Source: a virus
Length of the DNA stretch: 54,708 nt
Strand: one strand, 5' to 3'
Virus record (IMG/VR): IMGVR_UViG_3300035670_000266
Coordinates: 1 to 54,708 of that record
This document shows, in pieces, positions 7,734-15,135 of the stretch. The position numbers were made by a program, and so were the translations under genes. Positions within the stretch are counted from its first letter, which is position 1; each line of letters opens with the position of its first letter. The notes beneath the pieces were generated by a model. That model made no database searches. It was not told where the DNA came from and worked only from the letters and a program-made list of their open reading frames with translations.

Positions 7734-10700
7734 ATGGATCCAGCACTATCTTCGCTATTTCCGATACACCAGATTGGTTCTGATGGTTTCTCTTGGTGGA
7801 TAGGACAAGTAGAATCAGAAAAATCTACAGACCCAAAATATTCTGGCAGGTATAGAGTACGTGTTGTTGGCACACACCTGAAAGATTGTGATGCCACACC
7901 AACAGAACAATTACCATGGGCCCAGGTAATGATGCCTGTCACCACACCATTTAGTGATGGTGGTGTTACTGGTGCCACAGTAGATCTTAGACAAGGCAAT
8001 TGGGTTGTTGGATTTTATTTAGATAATGATAGACAGAAACCAATCATCATGGGATCGATTGGGCATACTGCTGGTGCTACAAAGAAGTCTAACGTTGACG
8101 GTGCTGATCCAAATCCTGGTGGAACATGTAAATCATTCACAACATTTCTTAGAGATGATGTGAATCCAAATCTCCATAAGCCTATGGCTTCTAGTGAGAA
8201 AAGAAATGGAGATCAACCAGCAGCATCAACTACAGCAGAAGACACTGGGGTCACATCCCCTGGAGAGGCAGGACAAATCGCTGCTGCTGTTCCTGGTCAG
8301 ATGCCAGCAGCATTTTATGGATTGTTTGCCGAGGCATCTACAACTAACCCAACAGGTAATAAAGTCTGTGTGGAGATTGCTAATCCTAATTGTGGATCTG
8401 AAAATGATCTAAAGGGTGGACTAACAAATATTATTGGAGAGATGCTAAAAGCAACTCAACAATCTGGTGGCAACATAGGAACATTTTATGTTAGCAAAAT
8501 CAATGGAGAACTGAACAGTTACATTGATCATGGAATGGAGTATGTAAACAAAGCTGTTAGACTTGTTAGGAGTTTTGTTTCTAGAGTTAAGGGGGAGATT
8601 GTAAAACTTATTAGGCAAGGTGTTGATAAACTGGTTGATCTAATTTTATTTGAAGAAGTAGCAGCAACTGATGAATTAGGAAATACAAACACTGGTCCTG
8701 TTGCTCCAGATCTAGGAGTTGAACCATTCAAACCAATCACCAAAAAACAAAGTAGATTAAAGACAATTATTGATACTGTCAACGACGTGTTGGATGATCT
8801 TGGTTGTTCTATGGCAGATCTAACAGATAGATTAGCACAGTGGTTGACTGATCTTTTATTGGGATTCTTGATGGATGCCTATTCAAATGCTGCTTGTCTT
8901 GTGGACACTATTGTTAATGGTATCCTAAATCAAATACTTGCTTTCCTAGAAGAACTAATCTCTACAGTTCTTGGTCCCTTACAACAAATTCTATCTCTCA
9001 TAGCATCGCCATTAGATATGATTGGTAATGCTATAGCAACTGTGTTAAATCTTTTGGGTATATCTTGTGATGGTCCAAACTCCCAATGTGAAAAGACAAC
9101 TAAAGAGTGTACTGATTGTGGATCGGGTGAGACTGAGGACTGGTTGGACAGTTTAATTAAACAACTAGAAGACGGCAATCTAGATAGTTCTTCTTACGTT
9201 TGTGATGAGGCAAAGAATACAACAGCTTTAGATTCTTTACCACCAACTGATATTATTTTCGTCGGAGGAACTTTCCCACCTGGAGAAGAAGATCCAGTAG
9301 AAAATACTATCCCAACAGATATCTTTATTAGATACAAGTCTACTGATATTGAAGTAACTGAAGGAGAAAAAGCAAAATTTGTTATCGAAAGATCTGGCAA
9401 TATTACAACAGCATCTAGTCTAACGGTTACTATTCTTGGTGGTACTGCTACTCAAGGTGTTGACTACGATAAAATTTACACAGGAAGTTCTATTGGTTTT
9501 GCTCCTGGAGCTTCCAAAAAAGAAATTACATTTGAAACATACAAAGATAGTGTATCCGAAGGACCAGAAACATTCTATATCAAAATAGAACCAAACTTTA
9601 CTCCAGATGGATTGTATCCAACATTCCCAGGCGGAAATGTTTATAAGTGTACGATCAATGACTTTGATCCACAAAAAACTATCGGAGTTCCATTTGATTT
9701 GCCACCAGGAACACCATACATTCCACCAGCACTAAAAGGTGTTGACGATATTGTACCTGGAGAACCACTTAAAAAGTTTACTCCATTACTACCAACATTT
9801 GAGGTCACTACTGATAAACAATATTATAAAGAGGGAGAAACAATAACATATACTATCACAACTGCCAACGTTACTAATCTTGGTCCATATACTTACACCT
9901 TAGAAGGAGATATTATAGCAAATGATATTGTTGGTGGTAACTTAACTGGAAACTTTACACTAGATGCTACAGGTCAAGCTACAGTTACTGTTGGTCTTGT
10001 TGTAAATACAGACAGTCCTTCCTTCGAAGTTACTTCTATTGATGAAGATGGAAATGTGACTACAGAAACTGTGACTCCAGTTGATGGTATCGAGAGCATT
10101 ACATTCTTTATAGAAGATACTCCTGCTTATGCTACAGCTTTCATTCTTGGTGATGATGATCCTCTTGCTACAGAAGCAACATGGTTTGTTTCTAGTGATC
10201 TAGGATATGTTTCAGAAGGAGAAACAGTTACGTTTACTGTATCTACAGTTAACGTTCCTGATGGAACTAATTTTACCTATAAGATAGTTGGTGATAACAT
10301 TACCAAAGATGACATTGTTGGTTATAGATTAAAATCTAGTGTAGATTTTGATGGAAACCCATTACAAATAGTTAATGGTAAGTGTACTATTCCTATTCAG
10401 ATTGCTGCCGATGTATCCATAGAAGAATCCGAGAACTTTGATTTTATTATTGAGTCATATGTAGATGAAGATGGTGTTATTCAATTAGTAGATGATGTAA
10501 GTACAAATGTTATTATTCTAGGAGATTCTACCACAGTTATCACGCCTACACAAGTAACACCAGCATTCTTTGTCAGTGCTGACAAACTTGTGTACAAAGA
10601 AGGAGAAACAGCAATCTTCACAATTACATCTACTAATGTAATCGATGGGACAGTTCTTCAGTATGGATTGTATGGAGATAATTTAACCAACGAAGACTTT

Positions 10701-11441
10701 GTTAACAACTCATTGTTTGGATCATTCGTTATGATCGACAACACCGCTAAAGTTTATGTTGGTATTGCTGATGATTTAAGTATAGAAGGAAGTGAGTCTG
10801 TTACATTCTTGATTTCTGGTACTGGTGCTTCAGCTGATATTATTATCACAGATAACACTGCCGAGGAACCTCAAGCACCAGATCCAAATCCAAGAAAACC
10901 ATGTTTTGATAAACCAATTGCTGGAGCTCCAATTACAGATGCTAATGGATCAATCATTAGTATTCCTATTGTCAGTACTGGTTGTCCCTATGTGTTCCCA
11001 CCAAAAGTAATCATCACTGGTCCTGGTTACGGTGCTTCTGCTATTGCTTTAACTGATTCTCTTGGTAGAGTAACAGAAATTAGAGTAACAAGATCTGGTA
11101 TTGGATATAACTTGAATCGTCCAGAAGATTCAGACTTACGTTGTGTCATTGATTCATATACCATCATCAGTCCTGGTGTTGGATACACATCGGCCCCAGA
11201 TGTTTATATCGATGGTGTTGCTGGTAGAGCAACAGCTATCATCGATGATAGAGGATATGTTGTCAGTATCCAACCAACAGATAGAACTACAACATACAAT
11301 GAGATACCACAAATTAAAATCATTGGTGGGGGTGGAGCTGGTGCCAGAGTTTTACCTTCTGTTGTCTGCCTAGATACTACAGAATATGAAAATCAAGGTT
11401 ATGCCAAGATTGGTACAGGTCGTTATGTTGATTGTCCATAA
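7734..11441 (+). CDS. 5: gp5-like spike protein with OB-fold and Calx-beta-type repeats, no lysozyme domain
   Basis: This 1235-residue protein has an N-terminal gp5-type OB-fold (about residues 12-115: WWIGQVESEKS, GRYRVRVVGTH, LPWAQVMMPVT, GNWVVGFYLDND, PIIMGSIGH). That fold anchors the spike to the gp27 ring. Helical and hydrophobic segments follow (about 240-465). Residues about 525-640 look like a Calx-beta domain (TEGEKAKFVIERSG, GGTATQGVDY), and three related beta repeats with the KEGET or SEGET signature follow to about residue 1045. The C-terminal 160 residues repeat a GPGYGASA / SPGVGYTSAP / GGGGAGA pattern. T4 gp5 carries a lysozyme domain after the OB-fold; I see none here, which fits the hydrolase domains in the upstream tape-measure-like genes. 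The Calx-beta repeats may bind calcium or host surface sugars (inference). Confidence 0.75.
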   Translation: MDPALSSLFPIHQIGSDGFSWWIGQVESEKSTDPKYSGRYRVRVVGTHLKDCDATPTEQLPWAQVMMPVTTPFSDGGVTGATVDLRQGNWVVGFYLDNDRQKPIIMGSIGHTAGATKKSNVDGADPNPGGTCKSFTTFLRDDVNPNLHKPMASSEKRNGDQPAASTTAEDTGVTSPGEAGQIAAAVPGQMPAAFYGLFAEASTTNPTGNKVCVEIANPNCGSENDLKGGLTNIIGEMLKATQQSGGNIGTFYVSKINGELNSYIDHGMEYVNKAVRLVRSFVSRVKGEIVKLIRQGVDKLVDLILFEEVAATDELGNTNTGPVAPDLGVEPFKPITKKQSRLKTIIDTVNDVLDDLGCSMADLTDRLAQWLTDLLLGFLMDAYSNAACLVDTIVNGILNQILAFLEELISTVLGPLQQILSLIASPLDMIGNAIATVLNLLGISCDGPNSQCEKTTKECTDCGSGETEDWLDSLIKQLEDGNLDSSSYVCDEAKNTTALDSLPPTDIIFVGGTFPPGEEDPVENTIPTDIFIRYKSTDIEVTEGEKAKFVIERSGNITTASSLTVTILGGTATQGVDYDKIYTGSSIGFAPGASKKEITFETYKDSVSEGPETFYIKIEPNFTPDGLYPTFPGGNVYKCTINDFDPQKTIGVPFDLPPGTPYIPPALKGVDDIVPGEPLKKFTPLLPTFEVTTDKQYYKEGETITYTITTANVTNLGPYTYTLEGDIIANDIVGGNLTGNFTLDATGQATVTVGLVVNTDSPSFEVTSIDEDGNVTTETVTPVDGIESITFFIEDTPAYATAFILGDDDPLATEATWFVSSDLGYVSEGETVTFTVSTVNVPDGTNFTYKIVGDNITKDDIVGYRLKSSVDFDGNPLQIVNGKCTIPIQIAADVSIEESENFDFIIESYVDEDGVIQLVDDVSTNVIILGDSTTVITPTQVTPAFFVSADKLVYKEGETAIFTITSTNVIDGTVLQYGLYGDNLTNEDFVNNSLFGSFVMIDNTAKVYVGIADDLSIEGSESVTFLISGTGASADIIITDNTAEEPQAPDPNPRKPCFDKPIAGAPITDANGSIISIPIVSTGCPYVFPPKVIITGPGYGASAIALTDSLGRVTEIRVTRSGIGYNLNRPEDSDLRCVIDSYTIISPGVGYTSAPDVYIDGVAGRATAIIDDRGYVVSIQPTDRTTTYNEIPQIKIIGGGGAGARVLPSVVCLDTTEYENQGYAKIGTGRYVDCP

Positions 11442-11453
11442 GGAGTGTGAATA

Positions 11454-12713
11454 ATGGCAGACTCAACCAACAAAGCTCCATCAAAATCTACACAGAAGAA
11501 AATAAACAATGGGTTTACTACTGATGTAGAAGGTTTAGGTAGTAATTATTATGCTGAAGGACCTATCCCAGATTACTCACAGGTAATTGGTGGATTTAAT
11601 ATCACAGCATACAAATTTCCAGATGGAAGTAATGGCATTGCTTTATATAATGGTAAAGCAGCATTTCATATTGACAACAACAATAACATAACTCTTGCTG
11701 CTGGACCACCAGGACAGTCTGGTTGTGGCGGTAAAATGATTGAAAATGTTCAATCAAAACTTACAAAAGCAAAGTCTGTAACAATTGAAGTTACTGGTAG
11801 AGATGATGGTGGTGTTGTAGACAAGAAAGAGAATGCTGATGGTAACATAGAGGAGTCCACTTTACCAGCATACTCTCTTAAAGTCTATGGTCCTTGCTAC
11901 ATTGAAGCTATTGGTGGGGACGTAGCAATTAAAGGAGATAATATTACACTCAATGCTAGTAGCACATTAAATCTCAAATCAAATAAAGATATTAACATAC
12001 AAGCTGGAGAAAACGGTGGAAAGATTAGTATGTATGGTGGATCATTTGATCTCAATACAGCATTCTTCAACAAAAAACTAACTGGCGGTGAATATAGCGA
12101 AGGTTCTGGTGAATTTGCCGTTGATCAAAACAAACCAGGAGCAAGTGTTAACATCAACACACCTGGCGGAGTTAATTATACGGTCAATGGAGATTATACT
12201 GTCGGCGTGACAGGTGATTATAAACTAGGAGTTTCTGGTAACTCCGCAATCAACGTGAAAAAAGACTTTGCCTTGGAAGTAAAAGGAAAGTATGGTGAAG
12301 TCATCGACGGCAAGATGAAGACAGAAATTAAAGGTGTTGATAGTAAACCAGCATCATCACAGCAAGAAAATTATGTCATTGAAGTTGGACCAAATTCCAA
12401 GAAAAATAATGCTGGATTAAAAATAAGTTCTGATAGCAAAGTTGAGTTTGCCAATAGAGAAGGCGGATACAAAATGGAAGTTGGTAAACAACTAGCATCA
12501 CTTGAGTTGAATAGCAAAAAATTTAGTGCTACAACTGGATCTAAGTTGGGATCTATTAACATGGACGAGAAGCAGGCACAAATGAAATTTGGTGAGACTG
12601 CTAAAGTATCTGTTAGTCAAAAAGAATCTGTACTTGAAAATTCTAAGTCATCTAAGATCACTGTCAAGCCTGATGGTGTTGACATCGTTGGTCCTAAGAT
12701 TTTCCTAAATTGA
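11454..12713 (+). CDS. Spike needle, gp5 C-terminal / VgrG-like beta-helix protein
   Basis: This 419-residue protein is preceded by a strong ribosome-binding site (AAGGAGTG). From about residue 145 it consists of short alternating beta-strand repeats (DVAIKGDNITLNASSTLNL, KDINIQAGENGGKISM, NINTPGGVNYTVNGDYTV). This is the pattern of the triple-stranded beta-helix in gp5 C-terminal domains and VgrG proteins. An N-terminal globular part contains SNYYAEGPIPDYSQVIGGFN. T4 cuts gp5 into an N-terminal OB/lysozyme part and a C-terminal needle; here the two functions appear to be separate genes. A direct role as the membrane-piercing needle is inferred from fold and context. The two gp5-related genes are 12 bases apart. 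Confidence 0.65.
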   Translation: MADSTNKAPSKSTQKKINNGFTTDVEGLGSNYYAEGPIPDYSQVIGGFNITAYKFPDGSNGIALYNGKAAFHIDNNNNITLAAGPPGQSGCGGKMIENVQSKLTKAKSVTIEVTGRDDGGVVDKKENADGNIEESTLPAYSLKVYGPCYIEAIGGDVAIKGDNITLNASSTLNLKSNKDINIQAGENGGKISMYGGSFDLNTAFFNKKLTGGEYSEGSGEFAVDQNKPGASVNINTPGGVNYTVNGDYTVGVTGDYKLGVSGNSAINVKKDFALEVKGKYGEVIDGKMKTEIKGVDSKPASSQQENYVIEVGPNSKKNNAGLKISSDSKVEFANREGGYKMEVGKQLASLELNSKKFSATTGSKLGSINMDEKQAQMKFGETAKVSVSQKESVLENSKSSKITVKPDGVDIVGPKIFLN

Positions 12714-12783
12714 TTTTTTGATTACCTGAATTCGGAAAAAAATTTCCCGCCAAAAATTTAATAAAAAGGTTGACCTAAATAAA
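12707..12783 (+). repeat. Copy A of a ~70-bp intergenic element ending in a late promoter
   Basis: This stretch (core 12712-12782) matches 15279-15350 over its whole length. Shared blocks are AAATTGA, TTTTTGATTAC, GGAAAAAA, CCGCC, AAAAAT and AAAAAGGT, then a late promoter. It overlaps the end of the needle gene and fills most of the gap before the next gene. The centre can fold into a short hairpin around an A-run. Function is unknown; it could be a terminator coupled to a late promoter. Confidence 0.6.
12775..12782 (+). promoter_or_regulatory. Late promoter (CTAAATAA)
   Basis: CTAAATAA matches the CTAAATA form of cyanophage late promoters and lies at the 3' end of the repeated element, 24 bases before the ATG of the following gene. 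Confidence 0.55.
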
Positions 12784-12805
12784 CCTAGTTGTGAACGAGT
12801 GTTTT

Positions 12806-13132
12806 ATGCTTTCTACACAGTATCGTCTTCGCCTTGAATCAATCTGTGGAAAAATTGTAGCAAATGGAGAAGTGAGTTTGGAAGATATGATATGGGCAGA
12901 AAAGTTAGCAAAAGCAAACAGAACAGCGGGAACAATGCTTCGCCAAGCAAGAAGGACAGCAGCAAATCCTGAAATGCAAGAAGGAGACATGGATGATTTT
13001 TTAAACCAACTTGATATCGGCGGGATTGGTCACGAAGCAAAGGGTATTGCTCGTTTCAATTCTGTTGATGAAATTGTTGATTTCTTTACTGATGGCAGGG
13101 ATAAACCAGAAGACTGGCGCCAAAGGGATTGA
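12806..13132 (+). CDS. Conserved cyanophage protein of unknown function
   Basis: This 108-residue, mostly helical protein begins MLSTQYRLRLESICGKI. It continues with SLEDMIWAEKLAKANRTAGTMLRQARR (about 25-52), an acidic central part and a DEIVDFFTDGRDKPEDWRQRD end. I recall similar proteins in cyanomyoviruses, always without assigned function. An in-frame GTG at 12791 exists, but it lies almost on the predicted late transcription start, so the ATG at 12806 is preferred. The stop codon TGA lies inside the TTGACA box of the next promoter. Basic and helical stretches would allow nucleic-acid or virion binding, but nothing shows it. Confidence 0.7.
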   Translation: MLSTQYRLRLESICGKIVANGEVSLEDMIWAEKLAKANRTAGTMLRQARRTAANPEMQEGDMDDFLNQLDIGGIGHEAKGIARFNSVDEIVDFFTDGRDKPEDWRQRD

Positions 13133-13157
13133 CAAACCTCACAAAACTCAGTAGAAT
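13129..13157 (+). promoter_or_regulatory. Sigma70-type promoter
   Basis: A perfect TTGACA (13129-13134), a 17-base spacer and TAGAAT (13152-13157) lie 21 bases before the ATG at 13179. The TGA inside TTGACA is the stop codon of the gene upstream. Confidence 0.7.
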
Positions 13158-13178
13158 AACTCTGTGGCAGGTTAAGCA

Positions 13179-13802
13179 ATGTATGCGTTAAATGATATTA
13201 CTATAGTAGATAATTTTTTAGAGGATGAGAGTTATCTAAAAATATATTCTTTAATTACTAGCGGTCCTTTTACATGGATTAGAGGATCTATTTTAATGAA
13301 AAGAACAGAGGATTTAGATTCAGATCTTTGTTACTATCAAGACGAAGAAATGTATAACGTACAAATGATGCACGTTATATACAGAAATTTAGATCCTTAT
13401 TCTAAAGAAAAATCTTTAATTGTAGCTGGTAAAAATAAATCTACAAATTTAATTACAGAAACTGAATATATGAGAGTTTTTGTTCCGTTATTATCTAAAA
13501 TAAAACCAGAAATATTAACGAGAATGAAAGTAAATATGACATTTAATTGGGGCAAACAGATATTTTCTGGTTATCATATTGATGAATCTAAATATGTTGA
13601 CAATGGAATGGTTGGTATATATTATTTAAATACCAACAATGGATACACTCAATTTGAAAATGGACAGATAGTAAATTCTGTTGCTAATAGGATGTTATTT
13701 TTTCCGATGAATATGTATCATAGTTGTGTTACTGCTACTGATGTTTCTAATCGATTTGTAATAAATATGAATTGGATTGACAGCAGACGGTTGATCGGGT
13801 AG
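13179..13802 (+). CDS. 2OG-Fe(II) oxygenase-like protein (1 of 5)
   Basis: This 207-residue protein has the plan of small 2-oxoglutarate/Fe(II)-dependent dioxygenases, close to prolyl-4-hydroxylase-like enzymes. Likely iron ligands are His133 and Asp135 (GYHIDES) and His181 (MYHSCV). The 2OG-binding arginine is Arg192 (NRFVINMNW). The beta strands VGIYYLN and MLFFPM flank the ligands as expected. Such enzymes hydroxylate proteins, nucleobases or small molecules; the substrate here is unknown. It has its own sigma70-type promoter, unlike the late genes around it, so early expression is likely. Base composition is very AT-rich. Confidence 0.7.
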   Translation: MYALNDITIVDNFLEDESYLKIYSLITSGPFTWIRGSILMKRTEDLDSDLCYYQDEEMYNVQMMHVIYRNLDPYSKEKSLIVAGKNKSTNLITETEYMRVFVPLLSKIKPEILTRMKVNMTFNWGKQIFSGYHIDESKYVDNGMVGIYYLNTNNGYTQFENGQIVNSVANRMLFFPMNMYHSCVTATDVSNRFVINMNWIDSRRLIG

Positions 13803-13814
13803 GATAGGGACATC

Positions 13815-13887
13815 GCTCGATTAGCTATCTGGTGAAAGCACCCGACTCATAATCGGATATAGGTGGGTTCGATCCCCTCATCGAGCA
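13815..13887 (+). tRNA. tRNA with CAU anticodon (Met or Ile2)
   Basis: A 73-base cloverleaf: acceptor GCTCGAT pairs fully with ATCGAGC, the anticodon loop CTCATAA carries CAT at 13848-13850, the T-loop is TTCGATC, and the discriminator is A. The T-stem has one mismatch. No CCA is encoded. A second CAU tRNA lies at 14982, so one of the two may read AUA after lysidine modification. Confidence 0.8.
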
Positions 13888-13888
13888 C

Positions 13889-13917
13889 TTGACAGTCTCG
13901 GCACTCTATGCTATGAT
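13889..13917 (+). promoter_or_regulatory. Sigma70-type promoter within the tRNA cluster
   Basis: TTGACA (13889-13894), a 17-base spacer and TATGAT (13912-13917) lie between the first two tRNAs, starting two bases after the first one ends and 15 bases before the second begins. Confidence 0.65.
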
Positions 13918-13931
13918 TGTCTCATACACAA

Positions 13932-14004
13932 GCCCGTGTAGTCCAACGGTAGAGACAGGAGACTTAAAATCTCTACAGTGTCGGTTCGAATCCGACCACG
14001 GGTA
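13932..14004 (+). tRNA. tRNA-Leu (UAA) with a short variable arm
   Basis: A 73-base cloverleaf with acceptor GCCCGTG / CACGGGT (first pair G-T), anticodon stem GGAGA/TCTCT around loop CTTAAAA with anticodon TAA at 13965-13967, T-arm GTCGG TTCGAAT CCGAC, discriminator A. The variable arm is only five bases (ACAGT), whereas bacterial tRNA-Leu normally has a long one. Confidence 0.8.
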
Positions 14005-14029
14005 TTCCACTAAATAATTTGTAGTGGAA
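14005..14029 (+). promoter_or_regulatory. Late promoter inside a hairpin that covers the next ribosome-binding site
   Basis: A perfect 8-bp inverted repeat (TTCCACTA 14005-14012, TAGTGGAA 14022-14029, 9-base loop) follows the tRNA directly. The late motif CTAAATAA (14010-14017) lies in the left arm and loop. The GGAA of the likely ribosome-binding site, five bases before ATG 14035, lies in the right arm. Read-through RNA would fold and hide it; RNA started at the late promoter would lack the left arm. T4 gene e uses the same arrangement. Confidence 0.6.
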
Positions 14030-14034
14030 ATGCT

Positions 14035-14301
14035 ATGAAATACGCGCTATCTCAAGCATATGTCTTTTATATGGGAGAGGTTGTTCGTATGTATTTCATA
14101 CAAAACATACCATATACTTTTGATGAACTCCCACAAATAATACAAGATCATCCATCTGTTCAAACAGAAGCTCTTCAAAATCGTGATTATGATGACGAAG
14201 ATTTATATATGTCTTGCAATTATTTGATGATAGAAGCATGTCATCCATTAATGTTTGAACTTGAATTAGAAAATCCTGATTTATTACCACAAGATGATTA
14301 A
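14035..14301 (+). CDS. Small conserved phage protein, unknown function
   Basis: This 88-residue acidic protein begins MKYALSQAYVFYMGEVVRMYFIQN and ends PDLLPQDD. It is predicted mostly helical, with an aromatic N-terminal helix and a CNYLMIEACHPLMFELELE segment around residues 62-80. No domain is recognised. It overlaps cpeT by 8 bases, so the two are probably translated together. The hairpin and late promoter just upstream suggest that it, and perhaps the lyase gene behind it, is held back in early RNA and translated from late RNA. Confidence 0.65.
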   Translation: MKYALSQAYVFYMGEVVRMYFIQNIPYTFDELPQIIQDHPSVQTEALQNRDYDDEDLYMSCNYLMIEACHPLMFELELENPDLLPQDD

Positions 14302-14818
14302 AGAATTTTGTAGATTACTTGAAGGAAAATTTGAAAACAAAATTCAAGCATTTTCTCATCCCAGTAAGTATGCTTTTATTCGTGTCACTCATGTGCTATT
14401 AGGTGATGGATTGTTTTACGGTGAGCAAGCATATAATTATCAACTAAATAAACCTTATAGACAGTTTGTTCTTGAACCTATTCTTGAAGGAAATCATATT
14501 CGTATATACAATTACGAAATAGATGATAAGCAAAATTATGTTAATTTTCAAAATCTTGACCAAATCGACCGTAGTGTGCTAAAATTAAAAAGTGGTTGTG
14601 ATGTGGTTGTCGAGCAATTTGATGATTCTTTCAAAGGGAGCTTGACAGGTTGTGATTGTATGGTAGATTGGATGGGGAGACAAACCTATCTTCAAAATGA
14701 GATAGAATTGACTCCCACACACTACTATGTTATGGATCGTGGATTTTGTGCTGAACATCATCATCAAATCTGGGGTTCAAAGTATGGTAGATTTGAGTTT
14801 GCTAGAATGCCCTTGTAG
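14294..14818 (+). CDS. cpeT: CpeT/CpcT-type phycobiliprotein lyase
   Basis: This 174-residue protein matches the CpeT/CpcT family, which attaches bilin chromophores to phycobiliprotein cysteines in cyanobacteria. Recognisable parts are the N-terminal LEGKFENKIQAF, then YAFIRVTHVLL, FYGEQAYNYQLNKPYRQFVL (about residues 42-61) and a C-terminal GCDCMVDW segment (about 121). The family fold is a lipocalin-like barrel of about 190-200 residues, so this is near full length. Phage copies are auxiliary metabolic genes thought to alter light harvesting during infection. It starts inside the end of the preceding gene. Its last ten bases, including the TAG stop, are also the 5' part of tRNA-Thr. Confidence 0.85.
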   Translation: MIKEFCRLLEGKFENKIQAFSHPSKYAFIRVTHVLLGDGLFYGEQAYNYQLNKPYRQFVLEPILEGNHIRIYNYEIDDKQNYVNFQNLDQIDRSVLKLKSGCDVVVEQFDDSFKGSLTGCDCMVDWMGRQTYLQNEIELTPTHYYVMDRGFCAEHHHQIWGSKYGRFEFARMPL

Positions 14819-14880
14819 CTCAGTGGTAGAGCAACGGTTTTGTAAACCGTTGGTCGTCTGTTCGAATCAGATCGGGGGCT
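14809..14880 (+). tRNA. tRNA-Thr (UGU)
   Basis: A 72-base cloverleaf: acceptor GCCCTTG / CGGGGGC with two G-T pairs, anticodon loop TTTGTAA with TGT at 14841-14843, T-arm GTCTG TTCGAAT CAGAT, discriminator T. Its first ten bases overlap the end of cpeT, so processing of this tRNA would cut the lyase message at its stop codon. Confidence 0.8.
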
Positions 14881-14886
14881 TTGATA

Positions 14887-14943
14887 GGGTTGGAAATATC
14901 CGATCTTATCATACGTTTCGGGATCATCATAACCGAAACAACC
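14887..14943 (+). other. Structured non-tRNA segment between tRNAs
   Basis: A perfect 7-bp hairpin (GTTTCGG 14915-14921, CCGAAAC 14933-14939, 11-base loop) is enclosed by a possible GGTT/AACC pairing (14888-14891 with 14940-14943), with a small GGA/TCC hairpin between. It has no anticodon arm or T-loop and does not fit a tRNA. It may be a spacer, a tRNA remnant or a small RNA. Confidence 0.35.
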
Positions 14944-14954
14944 AAGTGCCTGGT

Positions 14955-14981
14955 GTGCCGCTGGCACTAGCGGCACCTTTT
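14955..14981 (+). terminator. Probable intrinsic terminator in the tRNA cluster
   Basis: A perfect 8-bp GC-rich hairpin (GTGCCGCT 14955-14962, AGCGGCAC 14969-14976, loop GGCACT) is followed by CTTTT. It ends directly at the first base of the next tRNA, so it may also act as a processing or insulating element. Confidence 0.6.
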
Positions 14982-15055
14982 GTCGGGGTAGTGAAGCCTG
15001 GTATCACGGCGGTCTCATAAGCCGCAGAACGTGGGTTCAAATCCCACCCCCGCTC
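14982..15055 (+). tRNA. tRNA with CAU anticodon (Met-like)
   Basis: A cloverleaf with D-stem GTGA/TCAC, anticodon stem GCGGT/GCCGC, loop CTCATAA (CAT at 15016-15018) and T-arm GTGGG TTCAAAT CCCAC. The acceptor is CGGGG/CCCCG extended by a G-T pair and one T-C mismatch near its end. The bases after the discriminator read CCA (15056-15058), so the 3' end may be encoded. Confidence 0.75.
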
Positions 15056-15059
15056 CCAA

Positions 15060-15131
15060 ATCCTGTTAGTCTATTGGTAAGGACGGGTGGACAACACACA
15101 TGGAAACTGGGTTCGATTCCCAGCCAGGATT
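15060..15131 (+). tRNA. Aberrant tRNA-like gene, identity unclear
   Basis: The acceptor (ATCCTGT with CCAGGAT, one mismatch), D-arm (GTCT/GGAC with TTGGTAA) and T-arm (CTGGG TTCGATT CCCAG) are good. The anticodon arm is not: the best fold is GGGTG/CACAT around GACAACA, with a mismatch and without the conserved T33. That reading would give CAA, but it is unreliable. It may be a decaying tRNA. Confidence 0.45.
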
Positions 15132-15135
15132 CAAC

